Part shown: positions 43,487 to 52,408 of the stretch, in pieces
How the letters are laid out: every line of letters begins with the position of its first letter
How positions within the stretch are numbered: position 1 is the stretch's first letter
NCBI RefSeq assembly: GCF_042680125.1
Contig: NZ_JBHTNY010000003.1
Length of the DNA: 64,000 nucleotides
Direction: 5' to 3' (one strand)
DNA from: Robinsoniella peoriensis
GTDB lineage: Bacteria > Bacillota > Clostridia > Lachnospirales > Lachnospiraceae
The notes under the pieces: generated by a model
Told to the model about the DNA's origin: nothing
The model's input: only the letters and a program-made list of their open reading frames with translations
Databases searched by the model: none
Position numbers and translations under genes: made by a program

Positions 43487-43515
43487 GATAAATTCCTCCT
43501 ATATTTTACAATTAT

Positions 43516-44754
43516 TTATTCATAGACTACATTAAATCTCAAACCACCACTATACTTCCCAGCCGGCACGATCTCTTTATCATCCATTAATACTATCCTT
43601 GCCTTCTGGCTATCCTTTGTCTGATCCAATTCTATGCGATTATCTCCCTTACGTATCAACTTTCCTTCTATATATAATTGATATTTCCAGGTTGTATCTT
43701 CATCGCCGTCCCGCATCAGAACAAAACAATCTGTTCCATCATCTGCCCAGTCCCCATCTATCTCAAGATATGCTTTTTTATCTCCCACATCTTTTATAAA
43801 AGAAGTCCCAATCTCAAAGTCCGTGCTTTCATTGATCATCACTTCCGAAGGAATTTTAATAGCATAGTATGGCGATTGAATATCATACGAGCCATCGCCC
43901 TTTTCCTTTTCTGTTTCGCTATCTGATTCCTGCGTTATGACTTTGTCTGTTTTGGGCTTTAAAGCTTTTGCTTCATTCAGTACTTCTGTCTCCTGTTGGG
44001 CACTGTCTTTTTCAGGCACTTTACTTTTTTCTTTTGTACTACCAGCTTCCTGCACGTCACTTTCCGTTTCCGTACATTTTTCGGTCTCTAAACACTTTTC
44101 AGCTTCTGTTTCCTCTTCTGAATCCGTATTGGAATTCCCGTTGGTCTCCTCTATGGCTTTCCTCTCATCCTCAGTCACCTCTTCCACATCATTAAGAACC
44201 TGCTCTGTCGAAAGTTCCGACATATTTTCTGTATCTTCTTCTGTCATTTCTTCCGGCTGGATTACTGTTTCTTCCATATAAAGCCCACAATATTCATCAT
44301 GTACATGCATACATGGTTTTCCTTCAACTGCAGGCATATAAGAGCATCCCTGGCAATGTTCAATCATGCCATCACCATCTGTATCTTTGCAATCCATATC
44401 ACAGGAAACCTCAGGTAACGCTTCTGCATACCCGCAAGTTCCATCGTGTTGATGGCTGCATACCGAATTTTCTGTCCCGGCATTCATGAGACAGCAGGTG
44501 CATCCTTCTCCACACCGGACACAACCTTGATTTAATTCCGCTTCATTACAAGCACATATTTCATTACCCTCTGTAAGATCGTTACTTATTATTTCTTCTT
44601 TTTCCTCATTATCGCAGCTGCACTGTTCACAGGAACAGATACAACTGCCTGCCTCTTCGGCTCTAACCACTTTCATGGGAAACGTTTGTGTTATCAGGGC
44701 TGCGATCAGAATTAGAGGAAAACCTTTCTTCCAGGATCTGTGTCTAAATACCAC
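43516..44754 (-). CDS. Secreted Cys-rich surface protein with CxHxHDxxCG motifs
   Basis: 412 residues. A signal peptide is followed by a Cys-rich head (about 35-160) with two histidine-cysteine motifs, CSHQHDGTCGY and CMHVHDEYCGL, and a Ca-type DTDGDGMIEHC stretch. Then comes a long acidic Glu/Thr/Ser-rich stalk (160-290) and a beta-sandwich tail (IQSPYYAIKIPSEV to VPAGKYSGGLRFNVVY). The start is GTG behind two overlapping GGAGG sites. The motifs suggest metal binding or disulphide crosslinks (inference). No sortase signal is seen. Confidence 0.72.
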   Translation of the reverse strand: MVFRHRSWKKGFPLILIAALITQTFPMKVVRAEEAGSCICSCEQCSCDNEEKEEIISNDLTEGNEICACNEAELNQGCVRCGEGCTCCLMNAGTENSVCSHQHDGTCGYAEALPEVSCDMDCKDTDGDGMIEHCQGCSYMPAVEGKPCMHVHDEYCGLYMEETVIQPEEMTEEDTENMSELSTEQVLNDVEEVTEDERKAIEETNGNSNTDSEEETEAEKCLETEKCTETESDVQEAGSTKEKSKVPEKDSAQQETEVLNEAKALKPKTDKVITQESDSETEKEKGDGSYDIQSPYYAIKIPSEVMINESTDFEIGTSFIKDVGDKKAYLEIDGDWADDGTDCFVLMRDGDEDTTWKYQLYIEGKLIRKGDNRIELDQTKDSQKARIVLMDDKEIVPAGKYSGGLRFNVVYE

Positions 44755-44770
44755 CCTCCTATACGCCTCC

Positions 44771-45454
44771 TTACTTCACTTCCAGCGTTGTCTCCACATT
44801 TGCACCATTCATACCGGACTGGGTTACGATATGGAATGTGGATATTTTTAATACTGCCGGATATTCTCCCGCATCCAGCGCACGGTTTAAAGTAATATGA
44901 GTAATTGCCTCACCCGGCGGAACCTGTTTTGAAGTATACAGTACTTCATCCGTATCTTTTAATACAAGTTCAAAGGTAAAATAACAGGGGTTTCCTTCCG
45001 GATTTGAAAATGCCACATCTACTTCAGTCTTACCAGCCGGTAAATAGATCTGAGGATATCCCGGGATCGCTATGGAATCTGCATTTGGATCACCTTTAGG
45101 TGCCTGGGGTACTGTCCCGTCCCACTCTCCTGCATTTGGATCAACATCTGCGGATGCCGGCTGCTGCTTTTCTGTGGATACATCTGCTATCGACTCTGTC
45201 ATCTGAGAGGAAGCTGGTTTGTTACCAAACCATCCCATATTATAACCAATTGCTGCTCCTGCACCGCCCAGAGCAATTACGCCTGCCAGGCTTCCGATAA
45301 TAATCTTTTGCCTGATAAGTGCTTTCGCCAGTTCTTCTGCTGTCTTTCCGGCTGCTTTTCCCGCCGACTTTGCAGCTGTCTCGCCCGCCGCTCTCTTGGC
45401 CGCTTCGGTTGATAATTGTTCCTCTTCGTTAGGTAATTTCTTCTCTTCCGCCAT
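44771..45454 (-). CDS. Membrane-anchored surface protein with beta-sandwich domain
   Basis: About 227 residues from the ATG at 45454 (AGGAG, 8 bases). An Ala/Lys-rich cytoplasmic part (about 1-45) is followed by one transmembrane segment (IIIGSLAGVIALGGAGAAIG), a Ser/Pro linker and an extracellular beta domain (IPGYPQIYLPAGKTEVDVAF, LDAGEYPAVLKISTFHIV). Its C-terminal domain resembles those of the two following genes, making it the likely base or anchor of the same assembly. First gene of the cluster. Confidence 0.72.
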   Translation of the reverse strand: MAEEKKLPNEEEQLSTEAAKRAAGETAAKSAGKAAGKTAEELAKALIRQKIIIGSLAGVIALGGAGAAIGYNMGWFGNKPASSQMTESIADVSTEKQQPASADVDPNAGEWDGTVPQAPKGDPNADSIAIPGYPQIYLPAGKTEVDVAFSNPEGNPCYFTFELVLKDTDEVLYTSKQVPPGEAITHITLNRALDAGEYPAVLKISTFHIVTQSGMNGANVETTLEVK

Positions 45455-45587
45455 ATTTGCCACTCCTATGTCTTTATTTAATGCTGCTATGGCTCTCTGA
45501 CTTGGATATTTCTTACTATCTGCCTAGATTATACCGCCATATCCAAAATCATGCCAATACTTAATCCGGATAACCTTGTGATGCTTT

Positions 45588-46523
45588 TTAGGTATCGCGG
45601 GTATCTGATTTATCCCCATAGTATTCCCGGAATAGTTGCAGGAATTTTCGACCATTCCCTGAGATCACTTCTTTTTTTCGTTTTATCCAAATAAGCAGCA
45701 TCTCACCGGTAACATCTTCTATTTCCCTGCTGACAATTCTGCCTTTTGCAAGTTCTTCCATCTGCCATTTGTTCCCGAAAATAAAGGCGTCTGCGTGCTT
45801 TAACATTCGTATGATCGCATGATAATTATTCATGGTTATCGTTTTCCTAAAATCTGAAAAACGGACACCTCCCATATCTAATCCAAAATTTATATTAGCA
45901 TAATAATCATATGGAAGGTGAATGTAACTATAATCCAGCAAATCCCTTGCATATATTTTTTCCTGTTTTAACAGTGGACTTTCTTCGCTCACCTGTATAT
46001 AGATTGGACCCCTGTCCAGAACTTCGTATTCCATTTCTTTTAATTCCAGCGATCTGCGAAAGATAGGAAACTGGAAGGTATTGATTGCAACAATGCCTAT
46101 TTCTGACTGTATTGTAGCCACACTGCTAATCACCTCTTCTACTGTGGTTTCAAATAAATTAATCGTTGTATGGTTTGACTTTACCGTCTCGTAGAAGCGC
46201 AGCATTAAATCATCCGCAAAAATAATCCTGGCAACGGCAACATTTAATTTACTCTGCACCGTTTCCTGACTCAGCATCTTTAAACCTGATACAGCATCTA
46301 ACTGGGTTAGGATAGACTTGGCATAATAATATAAACTTTCACCTATAGGTGTTAATTCTACCCCCTGATTAGATCTTATCAGCAATTCCGCCCCTACTTC
46401 TTCTTCCAGGCTGTGCATTGCCCTGGTCAGATTAGGCTGAGAGTTAAACAAGACCTCAGCCGCTTTATGCAAACTCTTCTGTTCTGCAATAACGATAAAA
46501 TATTCCAGATATTTTAGTTTCAT
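45588..46523 (-). CDS. LysR-family transcriptional regulator
   Basis: 311 residues. The N-terminal winged helix MKLKYLEYFIVIAEQKSLHK, with recognition helix AAEVLFNSQPNLTRAMHSLE, is followed by a periplasmic-binding-like effector domain. No divergent biosynthetic gene is adjacent: it follows the ANT(6)-like gene by 30 bases on the same strand and may be cotranscribed with it. Ligand unknown. Confidence 0.92.
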   Translation of the reverse strand: MKLKYLEYFIVIAEQKSLHKAAEVLFNSQPNLTRAMHSLEEEVGAELLIRSNQGVELTPIGESLYYYAKSILTQLDAVSGLKMLSQETVQSKLNVAVARIIFADDLMLRFYETVKSNHTTINLFETTVEEVISSVATIQSEIGIVAINTFQFPIFRRSLELKEMEYEVLDRGPIYIQVSEESPLLKQEKIYARDLLDYSYIHLPYDYYANINFGLDMGGVRFSDFRKTITMNNYHAIIRMLKHADAFIFGNKWQMEELAKGRIVSREIEDVTGEMLLIWIKRKKEVISGNGRKFLQLFREYYGDKSDTRDT

Positions 46524-46553
46524 TCTCTATTCCTTTGCTTCGTAGTTTCATTT

Positions 46554-47438
46554 TTATAACGGAAGATCCACAGCGTCTGCTGGAAGTGATTCTACGGCTT
46601 CCAGATATTCCGTCATATTTTCATCATCCTGCATTGGATACAAAAAGCCCAATTGTGCTCCAACACTTTTTGCCAGTTCCCGAAAAAGGCTGCAGGCTGC
46701 CCATATTCCCAGCCACATATTTTCATAAACTGCATCCGTATAGGTCTGCCTGTAGAGTCTCCAGTATTCTTCGGTAAGATAGCGTTTAAAATATTTCCCC
46801 ATCTTCCCGGATGATACCTCAAAATTATTTTGACATCCGATCCACCAGCCGACCATGAGATCCAACTTCGGCCGGATTACTGTCTCAAGCATGTTTTTTG
46901 CATAGGGTAATTCATCTCTCCAGATTCCCTTTGCAGCATTTGCCATACACCACCAGAAATCGTTGCAGCATGCAGTATAATCCCCTTCCTGGGGGCATTT
47001 TACCAGATAGCTGTACCTTTTGATATCATTGATTTTACTTAAACAGCCATCCTTCTCCCAGAGAATCACTGTAGAATCCTTAAAATACTCTTCCGTTTCA
47101 ACGGCTTCCAGAATCTGTATATGCAAATCGATGCGGTTTCCATCCTGAAACAGCATAAGATATCCATATGAGCTGGTAAAATCAACCTGCCTCCCCAGCA
47201 TTTTATCCAGCTTATCCGGTTCCTGTACCATACGGAGTTCTCCGAATACCTTAATCCACTCCCTGTCTTCTAAAAAAGATGCGGTTTCTGTTACCACATA
47301 CACAATGTCATAATCCTGAAATAAGTCCCTTGGCGCATCAGATTTCGCTCTGGACCCATTTAAATAAACCCCCAGAATTCTGTCATCATTTTTCGCAACT
47401 CCTACTATCAGTTCGTACATCTCCTGCTCACTTCTCAT
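46554..47438 (-). CDS. ANT(6)-type aminoglycoside 6-adenylyltransferase homologue
   Basis: 294 residues. It has the streptomycin adenylyltransferase pattern: MRSEQEMYELIVGVAKNDDR, then the nucleotidyltransferase site YLNGSRA ... FQDYDIVYVV (Gly-Ser and the DxD pair about residues 30-52), and the C-terminal adenylyltransferase domain. The length equals that of known AadE proteins. The start at 47438 follows AAAGGGAG. Base composition matches the neighbours and no mobile element is adjacent, so it looks chromosomal. Streptomycin resistance is possible but not shown. Confidence 0.85.
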   Translation of the reverse strand: MRSEQEMYELIVGVAKNDDRILGVYLNGSRAKSDAPRDLFQDYDIVYVVTETASFLEDREWIKVFGELRMVQEPDKLDKMLGRQVDFTSSYGYLMLFQDGNRIDLHIQILEAVETEEYFKDSTVILWEKDGCLSKINDIKRYSYLVKCPQEGDYTACCNDFWWCMANAAKGIWRDELPYAKNMLETVIRPKLDLMVGWWIGCQNNFEVSSGKMGKYFKRYLTEEYWRLYRQTYTDAVYENMWLGIWAACSLFRELAKSVGAQLGFLYPMQDDENMTEYLEAVESLPADAVDLPL

Positions 47439-47475
47439 ATAAAACTCCCTTTCTGATCTCATTAACCCTAATCTT

Positions 47476-47775
47476 GATTGCTGTCACTTCGATTGCTGTT
47501 ACTTCTGTCGCCGTTACTTTGGTTGCTGCCATTTCGATCACCGTTACTTTGGTTGCCGCCATTTCGATCGCCGTTACTTCGATTGCCGTTACTTCGATTG
47601 CCGTTACTTCCATCGCCGTTACTTCGGTCACCGTTACTTCGATTGCCGTTACTTCCATCGCCGTTACTTCGGTCACCGTTACTTCGATTGCCGCCATTTC
47701 GATCGCAGTTACTTCGATCGCCGTCACTCTAATTGCCGTCGCTTCGGTCACCGCCACTTCGATTACCGCCACGTC
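47476..47775. repeat. Minisatellite: 20 tandem 15-bp units
   Basis: Exactly twenty 15-base units of the type GATTGCCGTTACTTC, with a 45-base higher-order repeat (units 9-11 repeated as 12-14). Because the unit is a multiple of three, long frames stay open on both strands. The minus frame encodes EVTAI-type pentapeptides and ends overlapping the ANT(6)-like start (47428). I found no ribosome site for it. It sits between the YgjP-type peptidase and ANT(6)-like genes. Confidence 0.95.
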
Positions 47776-47821
47776 ATATATATAGACTAAACCTGCTCTT
47801 AACGGATAACTTCATGTAATT

Positions 47822-48355
47822 CTATAACCGCTTTCCATTCACTTTCAACCACCGCTGCCACACTTTATAATCCGGCATGATCTCTGCTACCACCGCATAA
47901 AACCGTGCTGAATGATTCATCTCTCTCCGGTGGGCAAGTTCGTGTATCACCACATAATCCACTACTTCTTCCGGCGCCAGCAAAAGTTTCCAGTTAAAAT
48001 TCAAATTCCCTGCTGAGCTGCAGCTTCCCCATCTGGTCTTCTGTTCCCGAATAGTAATTCTTCCATATGAAACACCCATTATTCTGGCAAAGTACGCAGT
48101 CTTTGCAGCAAACACTTCTTTTGCCAGATTGATCATCTTAAGCCTCTGGGCATCCGTTAACTGTCTGCTTTTCCTATTTTCAGAAGCTTCCCGGATTTCC
48201 TGCTGTTTTGTCAGTATCCAGTCTTCTTTTTCTTTCAGAAACTTCTCTATTGCATGCTTTCCGGCTCTTTTAGGTGCCCGCACCACTACATTGCCATCCT
48301 CCATGAGTTGAATGGCAATGGTTTTTCTGGTACTGTAAATCAGTTCATATTCCAT
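47822..48355 (-). CDS. YgjP/DUF45-type metallopeptidase (M48 family)
   Basis: 177 residues starting at the ATG at 48355 (MEYELIYSTRKT). The zinc motif VIHELAHRREMNHS (HExxH plus a later His) and the KTRWGSCSSAGNLNFNWKLL segment are hallmarks of the YgjP group, soluble predicted peptidases. Its start overlaps the previous gene by a few bases. Physiological substrate unknown. Confidence 0.92.
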   Translation of the reverse strand: MEYELIYSTRKTIAIQLMEDGNVVVRAPKRAGKHAIEKFLKEKEDWILTKQQEIREASENRKSRQLTDAQRLKMINLAKEVFAAKTAYFARIMGVSYGRITIREQKTRWGSCSSAGNLNFNWKLLLAPEEVVDYVVIHELAHRREMNHSARFYAVVAEIMPDYKVWQRWLKVNGKRL

Positions 48356-48360
48356 CCTGT

Positions 48361-48990
48361 TCACCACCACATGTTATCTAAGAAAGATAGCAGTTCACTT
48401 CCTTCGTTGATTTCTTCTGCTTCTTCCGTCAGATAGACGCTGAAAAATGCTACCCGGTTATCCTTGCACCAGTATTCCAAACCGCAGTTCTCTGCCATTT
48501 TCTGTGCATTGATACAGTAAGCCGACAAACAGGATGCAATCTTCTTGGGGAACCTGCAGGGCATACCTTCCTGAATCCCGCAATTTGCGCAAAGAGAACA
48601 GGGTCCCGCCATAATAATAAGTCCCTGCTTTCCGTTCTCTTCCATTCTGGAAACAAATTCCCGTGTCTTCTGGTTGTGACGCTTTTTAACAGCTTTTGTC
48701 TCCTGGCTGTCCATAATATCCTCAACCTGGGTTATCGTCTGCAAAACCAGTGCCTTTTTATATTTTCTTACTCTTTCTTCCATGTCAACCGCAGTCCCGC
48801 AATCTGGTGGACAGGCATAGTTCTTTCCATAATTTCCACAGAGATTCTCTTCACAGTATTTACGAAGGGCAGCATCGAAAATCAATTCTTTGCTGTCTAT
48901 CCATACCGCGTGGTGAAAACCGCTGTTTACCGCTATCTTAACTGCTTGTTCCATTTCTTCTTCTTGGTTTCTATCGATGTCTTCTGCCAT
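48361..48990 (-). CDS. DUF2284 Cys-rich metal-binding protein
   Basis: 209 residues with many Cys in pairs: NYACPPDCG near 55, then AGPCSLCANCGIQEGMPCRF (about 127-147) and SCLSAYCINA. The spacing suggests iron-sulphur or other metal sites, as proposed for DUF2284. No signal peptide is present. It is cotranscribed with the YgjP-type peptidase (overlapping stop and start). Function unassigned. Confidence 0.82.
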   Translation of the reverse strand: MAEDIDRNQEEEMEQAVKIAVNSGFHHAVWIDSKELIFDAALRKYCEENLCGNYGKNYACPPDCGTAVDMEERVRKYKKALVLQTITQVEDIMDSQETKAVKKRHNQKTREFVSRMEENGKQGLIIMAGPCSLCANCGIQEGMPCRFPKKIASCLSAYCINAQKMAENCGLEYWCKDNRVAFFSVYLTEEAEEINEGSELLSFLDNMWW

Positions 48991-49014
48991 ATCATCGTCT
49001 CCTTTTCACAGATA

Positions 49015-49857
49015 TTACCTGATCCAAACTTTTCTATGTAATAACAGGTCATTTTCCATCCAGTTCACTGCATCCTGCCAATCCTCAAACTGATATCCCT
49101 TCATTCTGCGTTTTATCTGGGAGAAGAAAGTGCTGATCACAGCGTTTCCGCCCCGTTCTCCGGGAGATGTCATGGACGGTGTAAGCGCCCGGGCTTCTAT
49201 CTCCTGATGATAATCTTTTGTTCGATAAATGGGGTTTTGACTGCTATGAAGAATAGGTGCATTTGCTTTTTTCGATTCCAGAATCATATCCATAGCCGCT
49301 CCGGCAAGCTCTGCAGAACGATAGCCGCCCAGCACGACACCGGCGGCACTTTTATCATACATATCTATAATGCCTGCAAGGTATATGGGCCCATCCATTT
49401 TCGTAGTGTATACGCCAATGCCAATACTATACTTTTCGCCCCGGGTCAAGGGGCGGAAGTCTCTGTGTATGAGATTTTCGTAAATACCCCCATTGCCTTT
49501 TCGTTTTTCTGCTGTCTGCTCTTTACCCTTGTCCTGCACGTTCCCATGCAGCAGCTGAGAATTCTGTTCCCGGAAATTTACCCGCTCCCAGGTTAGGTAT
49601 CGATCCGTCTGAATCCCCAGTATCCTGCAGACTGCATGTGGCTCTTCACCGGAACAGATATCTTCATCATCTTTTCTTTCCAATAATGGATTTGTAATTT
49701 CACGGTATTCATACAGATAACGGTATTTTTTAGCCGTGCAGAACCGGATCCATTGAAACAGTGTTTCTTCATCCGGACTAAGTTCTTTGCTTCCTATTTT
49801 TAAGGCAGTCTCATACAGGCTTTGCCGCAGATAGGGATTTCGAATTTCACTTGTCAA
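49015..49857 (-). CDS. IS3-type integrase-like protein lacking the catalytic DDE residues
   Basis: 280-residue intact frame. The C-terminal half follows an rve integrase core: GPIYLAGIIDMYDKSAAGVV, APILHSSQNPIYRTKDYHQE, LTPSMTSPGERGGNAVISTF. Each catalytic position is changed: the TDIT Asp reads IGIG, the HSDQG Asp reads HSSQN, and the DNAxxESFF Glu reads NAVISTFF. No terminal repeats are seen. The start is probably TTG behind GGAGGGG. It is either an exapted transposase or one decaying without frameshifts; the long intact frame favours exaptation. Confidence 0.72.
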   Translation of the reverse strand: MTSEIRNPYLRQSLYETALKIGSKELSPDEETLFQWIRFCTAKKYRYLYEYREITNPLLERKDDEDICSGEEPHAVCRILGIQTDRYLTWERVNFREQNSQLLHGNVQDKGKEQTAEKRKGNGGIYENLIHRDFRPLTRGEKYSIGIGVYTTKMDGPIYLAGIIDMYDKSAAGVVLGGYRSAELAGAAMDMILESKKANAPILHSSQNPIYRTKDYHQEIEARALTPSMTSPGERGGNAVISTFFSQIKRRMKGYQFEDWQDAVNWMENDLLLHRKVWIR

Positions 49858-49863
49858 AAATTC

Positions 49864-50340
49864 CTACCCCTCCTGCAATTCCTGGTTTAGCTCTATTTTT
49901 TCAACCATATATCTGCCGTCATGGATTTCCATAACCGCCATGGTAATCTGCTGATCAAACCGGCGTTTGCCACAGCTGCCGGGATTGAGCCACAGGACTC
50001 CATCTTTTTCTTCACAAAAATACTTATGGGAATGTCCAAATATTACAGCGCCCACATGCGTAAGATTTTCCGGAATGGATTTTTTATTATGAACCATATA
50101 GAATTTCATATCTGAGATTTCAAAATATAGTTCCTCCGGCAATTCTTCCGCCCACTGCGCTTTGTCATTATTTCCGCGGACTGCGTATACCGGAGCAATC
50201 CGTTTTAACTCCTCTAATACTTCAGCCTTATTAATATCGCCTGCATGTATGATATAATCACACATTTCCAGAACTTCTAAAACTTCCGGTCTCAATAATC
50301 CATGGGTATCTGCAATAATTCCAATTCTGCATTTCTTCAT
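49864..50340 (-). CDS. YfcE/MJ0936-family metallophosphoesterase
   Basis: 158 residues from the ATG at 50340 (AGGAGGA upstream; longer in-frame starts lie too close). Metal motifs of calcineurin-like phosphoesterases: IIADTHG (6-12), HAGDINK, VRGNNDK, and GHSHKYF near residue 104. Members hydrolyse phosphodiesters; the natural substrate is often unknown. The next gene starts seven bases from its stop. Confidence 0.92.
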   Translation of the reverse strand: MKKCRIGIIADTHGLLRPEVLEVLEMCDYIIHAGDINKAEVLEELKRIAPVYAVRGNNDKAQWAEELPEELYFEISDMKFYMVHNKKSIPENLTHVGAVIFGHSHKYFCEEKDGVLWLNPGSCGKRRFDQQITMAVMEIHDGRYMVEKIELNQELQEG

Positions 50341-50574
50341 AATCATTCCTCCTCTGTGAATCCAAAACACCTACACTGCGCCATATTTCCAATTCAGATC
50401 CTTTCATCCCGCGCTTTTCAGTGTGGGATAATCCTGCCATCTGAAGTGTAAGGTCATTATAACACACTTCGCGGTTTACGGCACAGAATGTCTGTTTTTT
50501 AATAACAATTTTAGAATTATTCCAGTTAATTCCTTTTCGTCATTCCCATGTATAAAAGGCGTTCTTTTCCACAT

Positions 50575-50603
50575 AAAAAACTGCACATTATTCTGTGCAG
50601 TTT
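50575..50603 (-). terminator. Terminator overlapping the histidine kinase stop codon
   Basis: AAACTGCACA/TGTGCAGTTT stem (ten pairs, six-base loop), then six T on the minus strand. Its 5' arm is made from the last codons of the kinase gene. Confidence 0.85.
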
Positions 50604-52384
50604 CCTTCATCAAACGGTATATGTACGGTAACCTTTGACCCATCTCCTTTTTTAGAAAAAATATGGATTCCGTATTTCTCACCATAAGTGAGCTGTATGA
50701 TATGATGGGCATTATTTAGTCCCACATGATTGTGTCCTTTTTCTTTCACTTCTTTGTTGATTGGAAGGCTTACCTGCCCTTCCTGATCAAATCCCACACC
50801 GTCATCACTTATTTCAATATAGATACTGCGGTCCTTTTCAAACATGACGATTTCTACAAAACCCGGTTCCAGTTTAGGCTCAATCCCATGTACTACCGCA
50901 TTTTCTACAATCAGCTGAAGACACAGCTTAGGAATAAACATATCCAATACTTCTTCATCTTCCACAATAATATTATAATTAAGTCTGTCTCCATAACGGT
51001 AGCTCTGCAGATACAGGTAATATTCCACATACTCCAGTTCCTGCCGTATCTGTACCTTCTCCGTATCTTTTCGATATATTTTCGCCTGTATCAGCTGGGA
51101 AAATGAGGTTATCATCTTATAGGTCTCATCGTTATGATCCATCCTTGCCTGCAGTGCAATCGTATTTAATACGTTAAACATAAAATGGGGATTAACCTGG
51201 GTTTGTAAAAATTTCAATTCCATTTCTTTAATCGATAGCTGTTTCTCATAAACCTGTTTAATCAGATAATTTACATATTCGGTCATATCATTGAATACCA
51301 GGCTGATCTCATGGAATTCTTCTGTACTGTAATCCGGAAGTTTTGTTTCAAAATCCCCTTCTTTTACAGACTGCAGTTTTTCTGTAAATTCTTTCAGTGG
51401 TTTTGTCAGATGATAAACAATCGTTACAAATGCGGCAAATACTCCAACACAGATTACAGCCAGTATAAAAATATAAATTTTAACGGAATCATAAAGTAAG
51501 TAGGTAGTTTGTCCCTCCGGAATTCCTATGGTAGCCCTCAGATACATGCTCATATCTTCTGTATACAGGCGAAACCCCGTGTTATCAATTACGTCCTCAT
51601 ATGGTACCGTCTGAAATGACTGATTGATCTCACCTAACTTCTCACCAGCCATATTATAATTCTCACCACTGATTATATTGCCCCTCCGGTCATATAACAT
51701 CCAGAAAGCTCCCTTATAATTCTCCACCTGGTTCATAATACCTTCCAAAACATCCAGGCGGATCTCAAAGATAACACTGCCCTGATCCTTCATATTCCGG
51801 TCATACAGGGTAAATGCAAGGTACTCCCTGCCTTCCTGACCCGGATAATAACAGTAATCTGCGCTGCCTCCCGGTTTTTCCTGTTGTTTCCTGAAATTAT
51901 TATATACCCCGATTGCTTCTTCCCTGCTTTTTTGTACTTCTGACTCCACCATCGCATAGTAACCGGTAAATAAAAAGTCATCCTGACTGTCAAATAAATA
52001 CACTTTTTCCACAATCGGTTCATTTCCATTGCCCAGGTTTTTCTGACTGCTGATATTTACTGTACGGGTATAAATATTTTGCAGCCTCTCCTGTTCCTTA
52101 TCGTCCAGATCCGCCCTGCCTGCTTTATCCAGATATGCCATAAGTTCTTCGGAACCCCGGATTTCATAAATAATATTTTCCAGATATTCTGTTTTCGTAT
52201 TGAGATTATTATTTGTTTCGGTCAGGAAAAAATCCAGATCATGTTCTATATACTTTCCCACGATCAGCCAAACCGAACAGATGAATACCACCCCGCAGAA
52301 AATAAGGGACAGCAGCGTAACGCTGAGATTTAATGCCATCATTTTCTCTCTTAGGGAATGACGTTTCGTTTTTCTATCCTTCAT
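50588..52384 (-). CDS. YesM-type sensor histidine kinase
   Basis: 598 residues. Transmembrane segments near 20-45 and 300-325 enclose a 250-residue extracellular sensor region. Then come a HAMP domain (ALTKPLKEF-type region), a His_kinase domain with phosphoacceptor QTQVNPHFMFNVLN, and a HATPase_c domain (LIVENAVVHGIEPK, SDDGVGFD). It works with the YesN regulator encoded two genes upstream. A solute-binding lipoprotein gene lies between them and could present ligand to the sensor. Confidence 0.93.
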   Translation of the reverse strand: MKDRKTKRHSLREKMMALNLSVTLLSLIFCGVVFICSVWLIVGKYIEHDLDFFLTETNNNLNTKTEYLENIIYEIRGSEELMAYLDKAGRADLDDKEQERLQNIYTRTVNISSQKNLGNGNEPIVEKVYLFDSQDDFLFTGYYAMVESEVQKSREEAIGVYNNFRKQQEKPGGSADYCYYPGQEGREYLAFTLYDRNMKDQGSVIFEIRLDVLEGIMNQVENYKGAFWMLYDRRGNIISGENYNMAGEKLGEINQSFQTVPYEDVIDNTGFRLYTEDMSMYLRATIGIPEGQTTYLLYDSVKIYIFILAVICVGVFAAFVTIVYHLTKPLKEFTEKLQSVKEGDFETKLPDYSTEEFHEISLVFNDMTEYVNYLIKQVYEKQLSIKEMELKFLQTQVNPHFMFNVLNTIALQARMDHNDETYKMITSFSQLIQAKIYRKDTEKVQIRQELEYVEYYLYLQSYRYGDRLNYNIIVEDEEVLDMFIPKLCLQLIVENAVVHGIEPKLEPGFVEIVMFEKDRSIYIEISDDGVGFDQEGQVSLPINKEVKEKGHNHVGLNNAHHIIQLTYGEKYGIHIFSKKGDGSKVTVHIPFDEGNCTE

Positions 52385-52408
52385 CGTTTCCTCCGCCTAT
52401 ATTCTCTG

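Noticed and set aside
47279..47785. A 168-codon plus-strand frame across the minisatellite
   Set aside because: It stays open only because the repeat unit is 15 bases; the rest lies antisense to the ANT(6)-like gene, and there is no start context.
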